Positions 7,627 through 17,296 of a stretch of DNA of 64,000 nt are shown in pieces. The position numbers and the translations under genes were made by a program. Numbering within the stretch: position 1 is the first letter of the stretch; each line of letters begins with the position of its first letter. The notes under the pieces were generated by a model. The model was not told where the DNA came from and did no database searches. It was given only the letters and a program-made list of their open reading frames with translations. Source of the DNA: Pseudomonas gingeri (GTDB lineage: Bacteria; Pseudomonadota; Gammaproteobacteria; Pseudomonadales; Pseudomonadaceae); assembly GCF_013385635.1 (NCBI RefSeq), contig NZ_JACAPR010000001.1, positions 1 through 64,000 on the forward strand, in the 5' to 3' direction.

Positions 7627-9176
7627 AGCATGCGCTCCAGCCCGACGCTGGTGGCGAGCCAGGCATTGAAGCGGCGCCACCAGCTTCCGGGTTCGCGGTG
7701 CAGTATATGGATCTGCCCGTTGTCCTCGGTGACCCAGACCAGTTGTCCGGCCTCCAGCCGCGGCTCGTAGCTCAGCGCCGGGGCCATGCCCTGCAAGGCC
7801 AGGGCGCGCACGTGTTCGGCCAGTTCCGGGCTATCCACCAGCACGCCGACCTCGGTGTTCCACAACACCGAGCGGGGGTCGAAATTGAACGAGCCGATAA
7901 AGGATTTTTGCCGGTCGAAGATCATCGCCTTGCTGTGCAGGCTGGAATCCGAGCCCTTGGACGAGCCACTGTGGAACAGGTGCGGGCCGCTGCCGCCGCG
8001 GTCGCCGGGCTGGCGGCGCAGCTCGAAGAGTTTCACGCCATGGGCCAGCAGCGCCTTGCGATAGGGCGCATAACCACCGTGCACCGCCGGCACGTCGGTG
8101 GCCTCCAGCGAGTTGGTCAGCAGGCTGACGGCGACCCCGGCGTCCGCCCGTCCCGTCAGGTACACCAGTCCCGGCTGGCCGGGAACGAAGTACGCGGAAA
8201 TCATCATCAGCTCGGTATGCACATTCTGCAGTTCGGGCGCCAGTTGGGTGGTCAGCAGCAGGCGCGGGTCGGGTTCGTTCCTGGCCAGCACCTTGCTCGG
8301 CGCATCCCACAAGGCCTGGTTCCAGGCCCAGATCAGCTCGCGGCGCCAGGTGTCCAGGTGGGGGCGGTGCTGGTAGTCGGCCAGGCGCTGGTACAGCGCG
8401 GGGTTCTGCTGGCGCCAGGCAGCGAGGGACTGTTCCAGGCGGTTGCGGGTATTCGCCAGGTCCCGGGCGGTGGGTTGGCGCGAGAGGAACTCACCGATGG
8501 GCTTGCTCAGGGCGCTGTTCCAGTACTGGTCGAAGCTATGGCCGAGTTGCTCGGCCACCGGCCCTATGCCGAGCATGTCGATATCGGTGAAGTTCAGGTC
8601 CGGTTGCGCGCCGAAGTACTCGTCGCCGAGGTTGCGCCCGCCGACGATGGCCGCGCTGTTGTCGGCCAGCCACAGCTTGTTGTGCATGCGTCGATGTTGC
8701 AGGGACAGGTTGAACAGCCGGCCCAGGGTTCGCGTGGCCACGGTGCTGCGCCCCAGGTCCAGCGGGTTGAACAGGCGGATCTGGATATTCGGGTGGGCGG
8801 CCAGGGTGGCGATGATGTCGTCGAGACCGTCGCTGGTCGTGTCGTCCAGCAGGATCCGCACGCGCACGCCGCGGTCGGCGGCCTTGAGCAGTTCATCCAC
8901 CAGCAGTCGCGTGCTCAGGCCGTCGTGAACGATGTAGTACTGCAGGTCGAGGCTGCTCCGGGCATTGCGGATCAGTTCCGCCCGTGCCCTGAACGCCTCG
9001 CCGCCATTGGGCAGCAGGCGAAAGCCCGAGCGCCCCTGGTAGGGCGCGGCCTGGGCCTGGAGCGCGCGCCCGAAGGCCGAGTCCGCTGCCGGCAAGGCCT
9101 GGCTGGGAACACGGGGAACGTCCAGTGAGGCGCATCCGCTCAAGAGCAGGGCGATCAACAGAAAACAGGATTTCAA
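7623..9176 (-). CDS. Phospholipase D-family lipoprotein (cardiolipin synthase ClsC-like)
   Basis: The 517-residue protein has a lipoprotein signal (MKSCFLLIALLLSGC, modified Cys at 15) and two HKD motifs: HNKLWLADNSAAIVGGRN in the first half and HSKAMIFDRQKSFIGSFNFD in the second. Paired HKD motifs form one active site in the phospholipase D superfamily. The overall layout matches ClsC/YmdC, which makes cardiolipin by transferring phosphatidyl groups. Membrane anchoring in the periplasm is predicted from the lipobox. Enzyme specificity is not visible in the sequence. Confidence 0.85.
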   Translation of the reverse strand: MKSCFLLIALLLSGCASLDVPRVPSQALPAADSAFGRALQAQAAPYQGRSGFRLLPNGGEAFRARAELIRNARSSLDLQYYIVHDGLSTRLLVDELLKAADRGVRVRILLDDTTSDGLDDIIATLAAHPNIQIRLFNPLDLGRSTVATRTLGRLFNLSLQHRRMHNKLWLADNSAAIVGGRNLGDEYFGAQPDLNFTDIDMLGIGPVAEQLGHSFDQYWNSALSKPIGEFLSRQPTARDLANTRNRLEQSLAAWRQQNPALYQRLADYQHRPHLDTWRRELIWAWNQALWDAPSKVLARNEPDPRLLLTTQLAPELQNVHTELMMISAYFVPGQPGLVYLTGRADAGVAVSLLTNSLEATDVPAVHGGYAPYRKALLAHGVKLFELRRQPGDRGGSGPHLFHSGSSKGSDSSLHSKAMIFDRQKSFIGSFNFDPRSVLWNTEVGVLVDSPELAEHVRALALQGMAPALSYEPRLEAGQLVWVTEDNGQIHILHREPGSWWRRFNAWLATSVGLERML

Positions 9177-9236
9177 GCGCAGTCGCCCTGAGTCATGGCA
9201 GGTATTGGCATATGGACGCTGTCCGACGGATAAAGG

Positions 9237-10670
9237 TCAATCGCTGCCGCAGGGGTTTTCGGCGAGCAGTTTGCTCGCCGCGGCGCCAACCTTGCGCACG
9301 GCCTCCTCGACCTGTGCCGTTGGCTTGGCAGCGTAGTTCATCCTCAGGCAATTGCGGTATTTGCCCGAGGCCGAAAAGATGCTGCCCACGGCCACCTGGA
9401 CGCCCTGGTCCACCAGTTCGCGATTGAGCCGCTGGGTGTCGAAGCCATCCGGCAGCTCGACCCACAGCATGAAACTGCCCTGGGGCCGGCTGGCGCGGGT
9501 CCCGGCGGGAAAGTAACGGCTGACCCAGTCGAGCATCAAGTCGCGATTGCGTTGGTATTGCGTACGCATCCGCCGTAAATGCGGTTCGAAATGTCCGTTG
9601 CGCAGGAAGTCGGCGATGGCCAGCTGCGGCTGTGGGGCGGTGGCGCCGGTGCTGATGTACTTCATGTGCAGCACCCGCTCCAGGTAACGCCCGGGCGCGA
9701 CCCAGCCTATGCGCAGGCCCGGCGCCAGGGTCTTGGAGAACGAACTGCAGAGCAGGACCCGGCCATCGTCGTCGAAGGACTTGATGGTGCGTGGGCGCGG
9801 GTAGGTGTAGGACAGTTCGCCATACACATCGTCCTCGATGATCGCCACGTCGAAACGTTGTGCCAGTTGCAACAGCGCGCGCTTGCGCGACTCCGGCATG
9901 ATGTAGCCCAGCGGGTTGTTGCAGTTGGGAGTTAACTGTATGGCCTTGATCGGCCACTGTTCCAGCGCCAGTTCGAGGGCCTCGAGGCTGATCCCGGTGA
10001 TCGGGTCGGTGGGGATTTCCAGGGCCTTCATGCCCAGGCCCTTGAGGGTCTGCATGGCGCCGTGGAAGCTCGGCGAGTCCACCGCGATGATGTCGCCATG
10101 GTCGCAGGTGGCGCGGATGCTGGCCGACAGCGCTTCATGGCAACCGGTGGTGACCACCAGGTCGTGGGGGCCGAGCTGGCAGCCGGAGTCGAGCATCAGT
10201 CGGGCAATTTGTTCGCGCAGGCCGAGGTTGCCGTAGATATTGTCGTAGCCCAGCCCTGGCAGGTCCTGGCGCCGGCTGATCTGCGCCAGACTGCGCAGCA
10301 GCGGTTTCATCGTCGGGCTGCCGACATCCGGTATGCCCCGCCCCAACTGTACGGTGTCTTTGCGCGGTACCGCGCGGATCAGTTCCAGCACCTGATCCCA
10401 CTGGGATATCTCCACCGGCCGCTGGGCCGGGCGACCCACCACCGGCAAGGCTGGCAAATCCCGGCTGGTCGGCACGAAATAGCCGGACTTGGGCTTGGGC
10501 AAGGCCAGCCCGTTGTCCTCCAGCATCCGGTAGGCCTGCTGCACCGTGCTCAGGCTGACCCCATGTTCCACGCTCAGTGCCCGTACAGAGGGCAGGCGAT
10601 CGCCTGGGCGATAGAAGCCTTGTTCTATGCGGGTTCCCAGCAGTTCGGCGAGGTTGACGTAGAGGGTCAT
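9237..10670 (-). CDS. MocR-type regulator: GntR DNA-binding domain fused to aminotransferase-like domain
   Basis: The 477-residue protein has an N-terminal winged helix of GntR type (residues about 3-70, PGDRLPSVRALSVEHGVSLS) and a fold-type I PLP domain from about residue 100. SSFSKTLAPGLRIGW holds the predicted PLP lysine. MocR proteins are regulators that sense PLP or amine and amino acid ligands rather than true aminotransferases. The gene is divergent from the DUF1127 gene, and the gap holds several TACAG/CTGTA half-sites that fit an autoregulatory operator. The target pathway is unknown. Confidence 0.9.
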   Translation of the reverse strand: MTLYVNLAELLGTRIEQGFYRPGDRLPSVRALSVEHGVSLSTVQQAYRMLEDNGLALPKPKSGYFVPTSRDLPALPVVGRPAQRPVEISQWDQVLELIRAVPRKDTVQLGRGIPDVGSPTMKPLLRSLAQISRRQDLPGLGYDNIYGNLGLREQIARLMLDSGCQLGPHDLVVTTGCHEALSASIRATCDHGDIIAVDSPSFHGAMQTLKGLGMKALEIPTDPITGISLEALELALEQWPIKAIQLTPNCNNPLGYIMPESRKRALLQLAQRFDVAIIEDDVYGELSYTYPRPRTIKSFDDDGRVLLCSSFSKTLAPGLRIGWVAPGRYLERVLHMKYISTGATAPQPQLAIADFLRNGHFEPHLRRMRTQYQRNRDLMLDWVSRYFPAGTRASRPQGSFMLWVELPDGFDTQRLNRELVDQGVQVAVGSIFSASGKYRNCLRMNYAAKPTAQVEEAVRKVGAAASKLLAENPCGSD

Positions 10671-10706
10671 GGTGGGTGCTCGATCAGGATGGAAACGGTT
10701 GACCAG

Positions 10707-10787
10707 TACAGATAGGGGGAAAATACAGGATTCAGCGACGATTTTGTCAATTCTGTATGGAAATAATACAGGTTGATTGAATCTGTA
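10707..10787. promoter_or_regulatory. Cluster of TACAG/CTGTA half-sites, candidate MocR operator
   Basis: TACAG occurs at 10707-10711, ATACAG at 10723-10728 and 10766-10771, CTGTAT at 10753-10758 and CTGTA at 10783-10787. The central pair CTGTAT and ATACAG is a perfect inverted repeat over a 7-base spacer. Several copies continue as ATACAG followed by G and an ATT-rich stretch. Repeated half-sites between the regulator and the divergent gene fit MocR binding. Confidence 0.55.
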
Positions 10788-10851
10788 ATGGTTTTTCCCG
10801 AATCGTCATGCTCTCTGCTCATGGCAACCGAGTAACAAAGGAGCAGCGGCA

Positions 10852-11097
10852 ATGAACGGTTTGAGCGATGTGCGCCTGGCTTTGCGCAGTCAGGAACTGA
10901 TGGTCGAGCAGGAGCGGGCAGGGACGGTTTCATCCGCCCGCCGATGCACGCCCGAGCTGGGTCGGATGGGACTGTTCTGGCATCGCCTGCATAGCCGCAA
11001 GGTGCTGCTCGGACTCACGCCCGACGAGTTGCGGGATATCGGGCTGAGTCGCGAGCAGGCACGGGCGGAAGGCTTGAAACCCTTCTGGCGGCCTTAA
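10852..11097 (+). CDS. DUF1127 (YjiS-like) small protein
   Basis: The 81-residue basic protein has a C-terminal DUF1127 domain, recognisable by LTPDELRDIGLSREQARAEG. Such proteins are short and Arg-rich; some bind RNA or influence phosphate and carbon metabolism, but no function is established for this one. An AAAGGAGC ribosome-binding site lies upstream. It is divergent from the MocR gene and may be its target. The stop overlaps the convergent oxidase gene by 4 bases. Confidence 0.85.
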   Translation: MNGLSDVRLALRSQELMVEQERAGTVSSARRCTPELGRMGLFWHRLHSRKVLLGLTPDELRDIGLSREQARAEGLKPFWRP

Positions 11098-12386
11098 CGC
11101 AATTCCTTCAGGCGATGCCAGAGCATGCCCAGGGCCAGCAGTGGCGAACGCAGGTACTTGCCGCCGGGGAAGGTGATGTGCGGCACCCGGGCGAACAGGT
11201 CGAAGCCGTCGCTCTGCTGGCCGCTGATGGCTTCGGCCAGCAGCTTGCCGGCCAGGTGGGTGGCGTTGAGGCCATGCCCGGCGTAGGCCTGGGCGTAGTA
11301 CACGTTGGGCTGCTCCTTCAGGCGACCGATCTGTGGCAGGCGGTTGGCGCCGATGCCGATCATCCCGCCCCACTGGTAATCGATCCTTACCCCCGCCAAT
11401 TGCGGAAACACTTCGAGCATTTTCGGCCGCATATAGGCGGCGATATCCTGCGGATCACGCCCGGAGTAATGGCAGGCGCCGCCGAACAGCAGGCGACGGT
11501 CGGCCGATAGCCGGTAGTAATCCAGCGCCACCCGTTGGTCGCAGACCGCCATGTTCTGGGGCAGCAGCGATCGGGCCTGGGCTTCGCTCAAGGGTTCGGT
11601 GGCGATGATATAGCTGCCGGCGGGCAGCACCTTGCCGCCGAGCTCGCCGTTGAGCCCGTTGAGGTAGGCGTTGCAGCCGAGGACCAGGGTCTTGGCGCGG
11701 ACCGAGCCCTGGGCGCAGTGCACCTGTACTTGGGGGCCGTAGTCGATACGGGTGACCGCGGACTGTTCGAACAGCCGCACCCCCAGTTGCGCGGCGGCGG
11801 CGGCTTCACCCAGCGCCAGGTTCAACGGGTGCAGATGACCCGAGCCCATGTCGATCAGACCGCCGACATACCGCTCGGAGCCGACCACGCTGTGCATTTC
11901 ATCGGCTTGCAGCAGGCGGGTTGCATGGCGATAGCCCAGTTGCCGGAGCTCCTCGGCGTCCTCGGCGAAACCTTCGAGGTCGCGGGGCTTGTTGGCCAGG
12001 TCGCAGTAGCCCCAGGTCAGGTCGCAGTCGATCCGGAAGTGCTCGATACGCCGGCGGACGATGTCCACGGCCTCCAGTCCCATCAGCTTCAACTGGCGCA
12101 CGCCGTCCTGGCCGAGGACGTCGGTGAACTGCTCCAGCCCATGGCCGACGCCTCGGATCAGTTGCCCGCCGTTGCGTCCGCTGGCACCCCAGCCGATCCT
12201 GCGGGCTTCCAGCAGGACCACGCTCAGGCCGCGCTCGGCCAGTTCGATGGCGGTATTGAGCCCGGAGAAACCGCCGCCGACCACACAGATATCGGCCTGC
12301 ACCTCACCTTGCAACAGCGGGTATTCCGGCTGCGGGTGGCTGCTGGCGGCGTAGTAGGAGGCGGTGTGCCGGGCAGGGGCGTTCAT
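11094..12386 (-). CDS. pauB: FAD-dependent amine oxidase, PuuB/PauB type
   Basis: The 430-residue protein belongs to the D-amino-acid-oxidase-fold family. ADICVVGGGFSGLNTAIELA (dinucleotide-binding GxGxxG, residues about 30-45) is followed by GWGASGRNGGQLIRG. It resembles gamma-glutamylputrescine oxidase, which oxidises gamma-glutamyl-polyamines to aldehydes that a KauB/PuuC-type dehydrogenase then uses. The aldehyde dehydrogenase and PauR-like genes nearby support this. Pseudomonads carry several PauB paralogues, so the exact substrate is uncertain. Confidence 0.83.
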   Translation of the reverse strand: MNAPARHTASYYAASSHPQPEYPLLQGEVQADICVVGGGFSGLNTAIELAERGLSVVLLEARRIGWGASGRNGGQLIRGVGHGLEQFTDVLGQDGVRQLKLMGLEAVDIVRRRIEHFRIDCDLTWGYCDLANKPRDLEGFAEDAEELRQLGYRHATRLLQADEMHSVVGSERYVGGLIDMGSGHLHPLNLALGEAAAAAQLGVRLFEQSAVTRIDYGPQVQVHCAQGSVRAKTLVLGCNAYLNGLNGELGGKVLPAGSYIIATEPLSEAQARSLLPQNMAVCDQRVALDYYRLSADRRLLFGGACHYSGRDPQDIAAYMRPKMLEVFPQLAGVRIDYQWGGMIGIGANRLPQIGRLKEQPNVYYAQAYAGHGLNATHLAGKLLAEAISGQQSDGFDLFARVPHITFPGGKYLRSPLLALGMLWHRLKELR

Positions 12387-12536
12387 GTGCGTGATCCTGA
12401 TTTTTGTGTTTGGAAAATTTTACGGAGGATAAGCCGGACCCTTGCGAACGGGCAACCGCGGGGCGGCTGGTGCTGTCTGGAGCCGGGCTTTTCAGGCAGA
12501 ATCCCGGGCTATCCCTGTCCTCCGGTAATCCCATCG

Positions 12537-12890
12537 ATGAGCTGCAACAGCCAGAAAATCCGCTTTCTCCGGCAGCAGATCCCGTCTTTCGAGTGCGTGC
12601 CGGGTTGCCACGACTGCTGTGGGCCGGTGACCACATCATCGGAGGAAATGGCCCGTCTGCCGCGCAAGACCGCGGCCGAACAGGAAGCGGCGCTGAGCGA
12701 GCTGAACTGCGTGCACCTGGGGCCGAACGGCTGCACGGTGTACGACGAGCGTCCGTTGATCTGTCGCCTGTTCGGCACCACGCCGCGCCTGCCGTGCCCC
12801 AATGGCCGGCGCCCGGTGGAAATGATTCATCCACGGGCCGAGAAGCAGGTCCACGACTATATCGCCAGTACCCGCCAGGTCCTGGTCTGA
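12537..12890 (+). CDS. YkgJ-family cysteine cluster protein
   Basis: The 117-residue protein starts at ATG 12537 (MSCNSQKIR). It contains CVPGCHDCCGP, then NCVHLGPNGCTVYDERPLICRLFG, the cysteine pattern of the YkgJ/UPF0153 family, thought to bind zinc or an iron-sulfur cluster. No biochemical role is established for the family. It stands alone between the oxidase gene and a palindromic repeat. Confidence 0.82.
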   Translation: MSCNSQKIRFLRQQIPSFECVPGCHDCCGPVTTSSEEMARLPRKTAAEQEAALSELNCVHLGPNGCTVYDERPLICRLFGTTPRLPCPNGRRPVEMIHPRAEKQVHDYIASTRQVLV

Positions 12891-12897
12891 GTCCATG

Positions 12898-13005
12898 GAT
12901 CGTTCCCCCGCTCCGCGTGGTAACGCCTCATAGGACGCTCCGCGTCCGTTTTTGCGACGCAGAGCGTCACGGGCTGCATTCCCACGCGGAGCGGGGGGAA
13001 CGATC
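12898..13005. repeat. Palindromic intergenic repeat, variant copy
   Basis: This has the same plan as 6284-6390. In the left arm CCCACGCTCC has become CCCCCGCTCC, and the right arm carries G where the other copy has T (plus one extra G), so the stem is kept. Confidence 0.85.
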
Positions 13006-13006
13006 A

Positions 13007-13495
13007 CTAATCAGGAATCGGCAGGTTCAGGCTCTCCTTCACCTCTTCCATCACGATATAGCTTTTGGACTCCCGCACATGGGGCAGCTTGAGCAGGATA
13101 TCGCCCAGTAGCTTGCGATAGGACGCCATCTCGGAAATCCGCGCCTTGACCAGGTAATCGAAGTCGCCCGAAACCAGGTGACACTCCAGCACATGCGGCA
13201 GTTTCAGCACGGCGCGGCGGAATTCCTCGAAGGTGTCGCCGGACTTGTAGTCCAGGCTGATCTCGACGAACACCAGCAGGCTGCCCTTGAGGTGCTGCGG
13301 GTTGAGCCGGGCGTTGTAGCCCATGATGATCCCTTCGCGCTCCAGCCGCCGGACCCGCTCGGTGCAGGGCGTGGTGGACAGACCGACCTTCTCCCCCAGC
13401 TCGGTGAACGAGATGCGTCCGTCGGCCTGGAGGATGCGCAGGATGTTGCGATCGATCTTGTCCAGCTCACGTTTGGTCTGGTGATTGGTCCGCAT
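13007..13495 (-). CDS. dadR: Lrp/AsnC-family regulator of the dad genes
   Basis: The ATG at 13495 is chosen because GGAGG lies just upstream; longer readings lack that support. The 162-residue protein has an N-terminal helix-turn-helix (LDKIDRNILRILQADGRISF) and a C-terminal RAM/Lrp sensor domain (SGDFDYLVKA). It is divergent from dadA, as in other pseudomonads, where this regulator activates alanine catabolism in response to L-alanine. The AT-rich divergent region 13496-13652 is the likely binding site. Confidence 0.92.
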   Translation of the reverse strand: MRTNHQTKRELDKIDRNILRILQADGRISFTELGEKVGLSTTPCTERVRRLEREGIIMGYNARLNPQHLKGSLLVFVEISLDYKSGDTFEEFRRAVLKLPHVLECHLVSGDFDYLVKARISEMASYRKLLGDILLKLPHVRESKSYIVMEEVKESLNLPIPD

Positions 13496-13652
13496 AGGGA
13501 ATGCGCCTCCGTGAAAAGCCATTTTGCCGAGAATTGTCGCCAAATATAGGCGTTTATATAGTGAAAAGCACTGGCTATTGTTTTTTACACTGCGCGCATC
13601 TTCGCTCTGAACAACAAACATCGGCAGCTGGCCGCGATTGAGGGACATACAC

Positions 13653-14954
13653 ATGCGAGTTCTGGTATTGGGCAGTGGCGTCATCGGTGTCGCCAGCGCT
13701 TATTATCTGGCCCGGGCCGGCTTTGAAGTGGTGGTGGTCGACCGTCAGCCGGCCGCCGCCATGGAAACCAGCTTCGCCAACGCCGGCCAGGTCTCGCCGG
13801 GTTATGCCTCGCCGTGGGCCGCCCCTGGCGTGCCGCTCAAGGCCATCAAGTGGTTGCTGCAACGCCACGCGCCGCTGGCGATCAAGGCCACCGCCGATGT
13901 CGACCAGTACCTGTGGATGGCGCAGATGCTGCGCAATTGCACCGCCAGCCGCTACGCCGTGAACAAGGAGCGCATGGTCCGCCTGTCCGAGTACAGCCGT
14001 GACTGCCTCGACGAGTTGCGCGCCGAAACGGGCATCGCCTACGAAGGGCGCAGCCTGGGCACCACCCAGTTGTTCCGGACTCAGGCGCAGCTGGATGGTG
14101 CGGCGAAAGATATCGCCGTGCTGAAAGAGTCCGGTGTGCCCTACGAGTTGCTCGACCGTGCCGGCATTGCCCGGGTCGAACCGGCGCTGGCCAGCGTTAC
14201 CGATATCCTCGCCGGTGCCCTGCGCCTGCCGAACGACCAGACCGGCGACTGCCAGATCTTCACCACCCGCCTGGCCGAAATGGCCGTCAAGCTGGGTGTG
14301 GAATTCCGCTTCGAGCAGGATATCCAGCGTCTCGACTACGCCGGTGACCGGATCAACGGCGTGTGGATCGACGGCAAGCTGGAAACCGCTGATCGCTACG
14401 TGCTCGCCCTGGGCAGCTACTCGCCGCAGTTGCTCAAACCACTGGGCATCAAGGCCCCGGTCTACCCGCTCAAGGGTTACTCGCTGACCGTGCCGATCAC
14501 CAACCCGGCGATGGCCCCGACCTCGACCATTCTCGACGAAACCTACAAGGTCGCGATCACCCGTTTCGACAACCGTATCCGCGTCGGCGGCATGGCGGAA
14601 ATCGCCGGTTTTGACCTGTCGCTGAATCCGCGGCGGCGCGAAACACTGGAGATGATCGTCAACGATCTCTATCCTCAGGGCGGCGACCTCCAGGCAGCCA
14701 GCTTCTGGACCGGCCTGCGTCCGACCACCCCCGACGGTACCCCGATCGTGGGCGCCACGCCGTTGCGCAATCTGTTCCTGAACACCGGTCACGGTACGCT
14801 CGGCTGGACCATGGCCTGTGGCTCCGGTCGCCTGCTGGCCGACCTGATGGCGAAGAAAACCCCGCAGATCAGCGCCGAAGGCCTCGATATTTCCCGTTAT
14901 GGCAATCACCAGGAGACTGCAAGACATGTCAATCCAGCGCCAGCTCACCAATGA
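13653..14954 (+). CDS. dadA: D-amino acid dehydrogenase, small subunit
   Basis: The 433-residue FAD enzyme opens with [20 protein letters not shown] and ends with the [15 protein letters not shown] motif. It oxidises D-alanine and other D-amino acids to keto acids and passes electrons to the respiratory chain at the inner membrane. With dadX (racemase) it lets the cell use L-alanine through the D isomer. The ATG at 13653 gives the standard length; an in-frame TTG at 13638 is less likely. The 3' end overlaps the RidA gene by 29 bases, which suggests cotranscription. Confidence 0.96.
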   Translation: MRVLVLGSGVIGVASAYYLARAGFEVVVVDRQPAAAMETSFANAGQVSPGYASPWAAPGVPLKAIKWLLQRHAPLAIKATADVDQYLWMAQMLRNCTASRYAVNKERMVRLSEYSRDCLDELRAETGIAYEGRSLGTTQLFRTQAQLDGAAKDIAVLKESGVPYELLDRAGIARVEPALASVTDILAGALRLPNDQTGDCQIFTTRLAEMAVKLGVEFRFEQDIQRLDYAGDRINGVWIDGKLETADRYVLALGSYSPQLLKPLGIKAPVYPLKGYSLTVPITNPAMAPTSTILDETYKVAITRFDNRIRVGGMAEIAGFDLSLNPRRRETLEMIVNDLYPQGGDLQAASFWTGLRPTTPDGTPIVGATPLRNLFLNTGHGTLGWTMACGSGRLLADLMAKKTPQISAEGLDISRYGNHQETARHVNPAPAHQ

Positions 14955-15279
14955 GCGCATGAGCCAGATCGTCGTTCACAGCGGGACCGTGTATCTGGCC
15001 GGGCAAGTCGGCGACGACATGAATGCCGGGATTGAGACACAGACCCGTGAAGCCCTGGCCAATATCGAACGTTTGCTGGACCTGGCGGGCACCGACAAGA
15101 CCAAGCTGCTGTCGGTGACCATCTACCTGAAAGACGTCGATGCCGATTTCGCCGGCATGAACTCGGTCTGGGACAAGTGGCTGCCCAAGGGCGTGGCCCC
15201 GGCCCGTGCCACGGTGCAGGCCAAGCTCTGCGAACCGGAAATCCTGGTCGAGCTGTCCGTCGTGGCCGCCCTGCCTTAA
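14926..15279 (+). CDS. RidA/YjgF-family enamine/imine deaminase
   Basis: The 117-residue protein ([20 protein letters not shown]) has the RidA fold signatures [12 protein letters not shown] and a late [17 protein letters not shown] with the conserved Arg and Glu. RidA proteins hydrolyse reactive enamines or imines. Here the imino acids made by DadA, or the 2-aminoacrylate of PLP enzymes such as DadX, are logical substrates. The CAGGAG ribosome-binding site lies inside the end of dadA, and the genes overlap. Confidence 0.93.
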   Translation: MSIQRQLTNERMSQIVVHSGTVYLAGQVGDDMNAGIETQTREALANIERLLDLAGTDKTKLLSVTIYLKDVDADFAGMNSVWDKWLPKGVAPARATVQAKLCEPEILVELSVVAALP

Positions 15280-15369
15280 CGCAAGATCCCTCTCCCGGCA
15301 CGGCGTGTGGCAACACTGCTTGTCGTGCCGGTTTTTTCTTCCCAACCGACCGTCCAGAAGTCTGCCGCC

Positions 15370-16443
15370 ATGCGTCCTGCCCGTGCCCTGATCGACCTCC
15401 ATGCCCTGCGCCACAACTACCAGCTGGCCCGTGAAGTATCGGGGGCCAAGGCACTCGCCGTGATCAAGGCCGATGCCTATGGCCATGGTGCCGTGCGCTG
15501 TGCCCAGGCCCTGGAGGCCGAGGCCGACGGCTTTGCCGTGGCCTGCATCGAAGAAGCACTGGAACTGCGCGCCGCGGGTATCCGCGCGCCGATCCTGCTG
15601 CTGGAAGGCTTTTTCGAAGCCGACGAGCTGGCGTTGATCGTCGAGCACGATTTCTGGTGCGTGGTGCATTCGCTGTGGCAACTGGAAGCCATCGAGCAGA
15701 CGACGGTCGGCGCGCCGATCACCGTCTGGCTGAAGCTGGATTCGGGCATGCATCGTGTCGGCCTGCACCCTGCGGATTACCAGGCGGCCTACCAGCGCCT
15801 GCTGACCAGCGGCAAGGTGACGAAGATCGTGCTGATGAGCCACTTCGCCCGTGCCGACGAGCTGGACAGCCAGCGCAGCGACGAGCAGGTCGCGGTATTC
15901 GAAGCGGCGCGCCAGGGCCTGGTGGCGGAAGTCAGCCTGCGTAACTCCCCGGCGGTGCTGGGCTGGCCGAAGATTCCCAGTGACTGGGTGCGGCCGGGAA
16001 TCCTGTTGTTCGGCTCCACGCCGTTCGGCGAGGAGCATCCGGTGGCGGCGCGCTTGCAGCCGGTCATGACCCTCGAGTCGAAAATCATCAGCGTGCGCGA
16101 ACTTCCGGCCGGCGAGCCGGTGGGCTATGGCGCCCGCTTCATCACACCCAAACCGATGCGTGTCGGTGTGGTCGCCATGGGCTACGCCGACGGCTACCCG
16201 CGCCATGCGCCGACCGGCACACCGGTGCTGGTGGCCGGGCAACGCAGCCAGTTGCTGGGTCGGGTGTCGATGGACATGCTGTGTGTCGACCTGACGGACG
16301 TACCCCAGGCCGGGCTCGGTTCGACCGTGGAGCTGTGGGGCAAAAACATCCTCGCCAGCGAGGTGGCCGCCTGCGCCGAGACCATTCCCTACCAGATATT
16401 CTGCAACCTGCGCCGGGTCCCGAGGCTCTACATCGGGGGCTAG
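15370..16443 (+). CDS. dadX: Catabolic alanine racemase
   Basis: The 357-residue PLP enzyme has the signature [11 protein letters not shown] (PLP lysine at 33), the VGYGARF segment carrying the catalytic Tyr, and the closing RVPRLY motif. It interconverts L- and D-alanine, supplying DadA. The ATG at 15370 is preferred over an upstream in-frame ATG at 15307 because it gives the usual N-terminus [10 protein letters not shown]. It is the third gene of the dadA operon. Confidence 0.95.
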   Translation: MRPARALIDLHALRHNYQLAREVSGAKALAVIKADAYGHGAVRCAQALEAEADGFAVACIEEALELRAAGIRAPILLLEGFFEADELALIVEHDFWCVVHSLWQLEAIEQTTVGAPITVWLKLDSGMHRVGLHPADYQAAYQRLLTSGKVTKIVLMSHFARADELDSQRSDEQVAVFEAARQGLVAEVSLRNSPAVLGWPKIPSDWVRPGILLFGSTPFGEEHPVAARLQPVMTLESKIISVRELPAGEPVGYGARFITPKPMRVGVVAMGYADGYPRHAPTGTPVLVAGQRSQLLGRVSMDMLCVDLTDVPQAGLGSTVELWGKNILASEVAACAETIPYQIFCNLRRVPRLYIGG

Positions 16444-16572
16444 CGCGCAGCGCAGCGCATTACGGGAGTTTGTGCCGAAGGGGATTCGGGCCAAAGTGTT
16501 GTAAATACTGAACGCTATGCCATGATATCGCTCAATTACAACAACTGCCTGAATCCCTGGGAGGCTGCCGCA

Positions 16573-17121
16573 TTGGACGTCGGTGAACGACTGCAATCCA
16601 TCCGCAAACTGAAAGGTCTGTCTCAGCGTGAACTCGCCAAGCGTGCGGGCGTCACCAATAGCACCATTTCAATGATCGAGAAAAACAGCGTCAGCCCTTC
16701 GATCAGTTCGCTGAGAAAGGTGCTTGGCGGCATTCCCATGTCGATGGTCGAGTTCTTTTCCGAAGAGATTCTCCAGGAAAAACCGACGCAGATCGTCTAC
16801 AAAGCCAACGAACTGATCGACATCTCCGATGGCGCCGTGACCATGAAACTGGTCGGGCGAGCCCATCCGAGCCGCGCTATCGCGTTTCTCAACGAAATCT
16901 ATCCGCCAGGCGCCGATACCGGCGAGGAAATGCTGACTCACGAAGGTGAGGAAACCGGCATTCTGGTCGAAGGGCGGCTGGAACTGGTGGTCGGCCTGGA
17001 AACCTTCGTGCTCGAAGCGGGCGACAGCTACTATTTCGAAAGTACCAAGCCGCACCGCTTTCGCAATCCGTTCGATATACCGGCGCGACTAATCAGCGCA
17101 GCGACACCCGCCAACTTCTGA
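16573..17121 (+). CDS. pauR: HTH-cupin transcriptional repressor of polyamine catabolism (PauR type)
   Basis: The 182-residue protein has an Xre-type helix-turn-helix (LSQRELAKRAGVTNSTISMI, residues about 17-36) and a C-terminal cupin (GEETGILVEGRLEL, LEAGDSYYFES). This layout is that of PuuR/PauR, which represses polyamine genes and releases on binding putrescine or cadaverine. A TTG at 16573 preceded by GGGAGG is chosen as start; it gives the same length as P. aeruginosa PauR. An upstream in-frame ATG at 16522 would add 17 unrelated residues. The nearby kauB- and pauB-like genes are likely targets. Confidence 0.9.
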   Translation: MDVGERLQSIRKLKGLSQRELAKRAGVTNSTISMIEKNSVSPSISSLRKVLGGIPMSMVEFFSEEILQEKPTQIVYKANELIDISDGAVTMKLVGRAHPSRAIAFLNEIYPPGADTGEEMLTHEGEETGILVEGRLELVVGLETFVLEAGDSYYFESTKPHRFRNPFDIPARLISAATPANF

Positions 17122-17187
17122 TAACCAGAGGCGCCAGGTCAGGGATTGCAAGGCGCCCGGCAGTACGGACAGGCGATTGCGGTAATA

Positions 17188-17205
17188 CCCCTGTAACTAC
17201 AGGGG
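17188..17205. promoter_or_regulatory. Perfect palindrome between pauR and the cytochrome gene
   Basis: CCCCTGTA and TACAGGGG are exact inverted copies separated by two bases, followed by TTGTTT. It may be the end-of-gene hairpin of pauR or an operator upstream of the cytochrome gene, whose likely -10 TATACT sits at 17232-17237. Confidence 0.4.
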
Positions 17206-17296
17206 TTGTTTCGCAGTGGCGGTCTTACCGCTATACTCACGCCCGCCTGCGAAACCGTGGTTCGGGGTGTGATTAGCCACCATTGAGGGTGTACGC

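Noticed and set aside
13575..14960. Minus-strand frame opposite dadA
   Set aside because: Composition and lack of domains indicate a GC-driven shadow.
16522..16572. ATG 16522 as pauR start
   Set aside because: The added 17 residues are not PauR-like; TTG 16573 has GGGAGG upstream and gives the family length.
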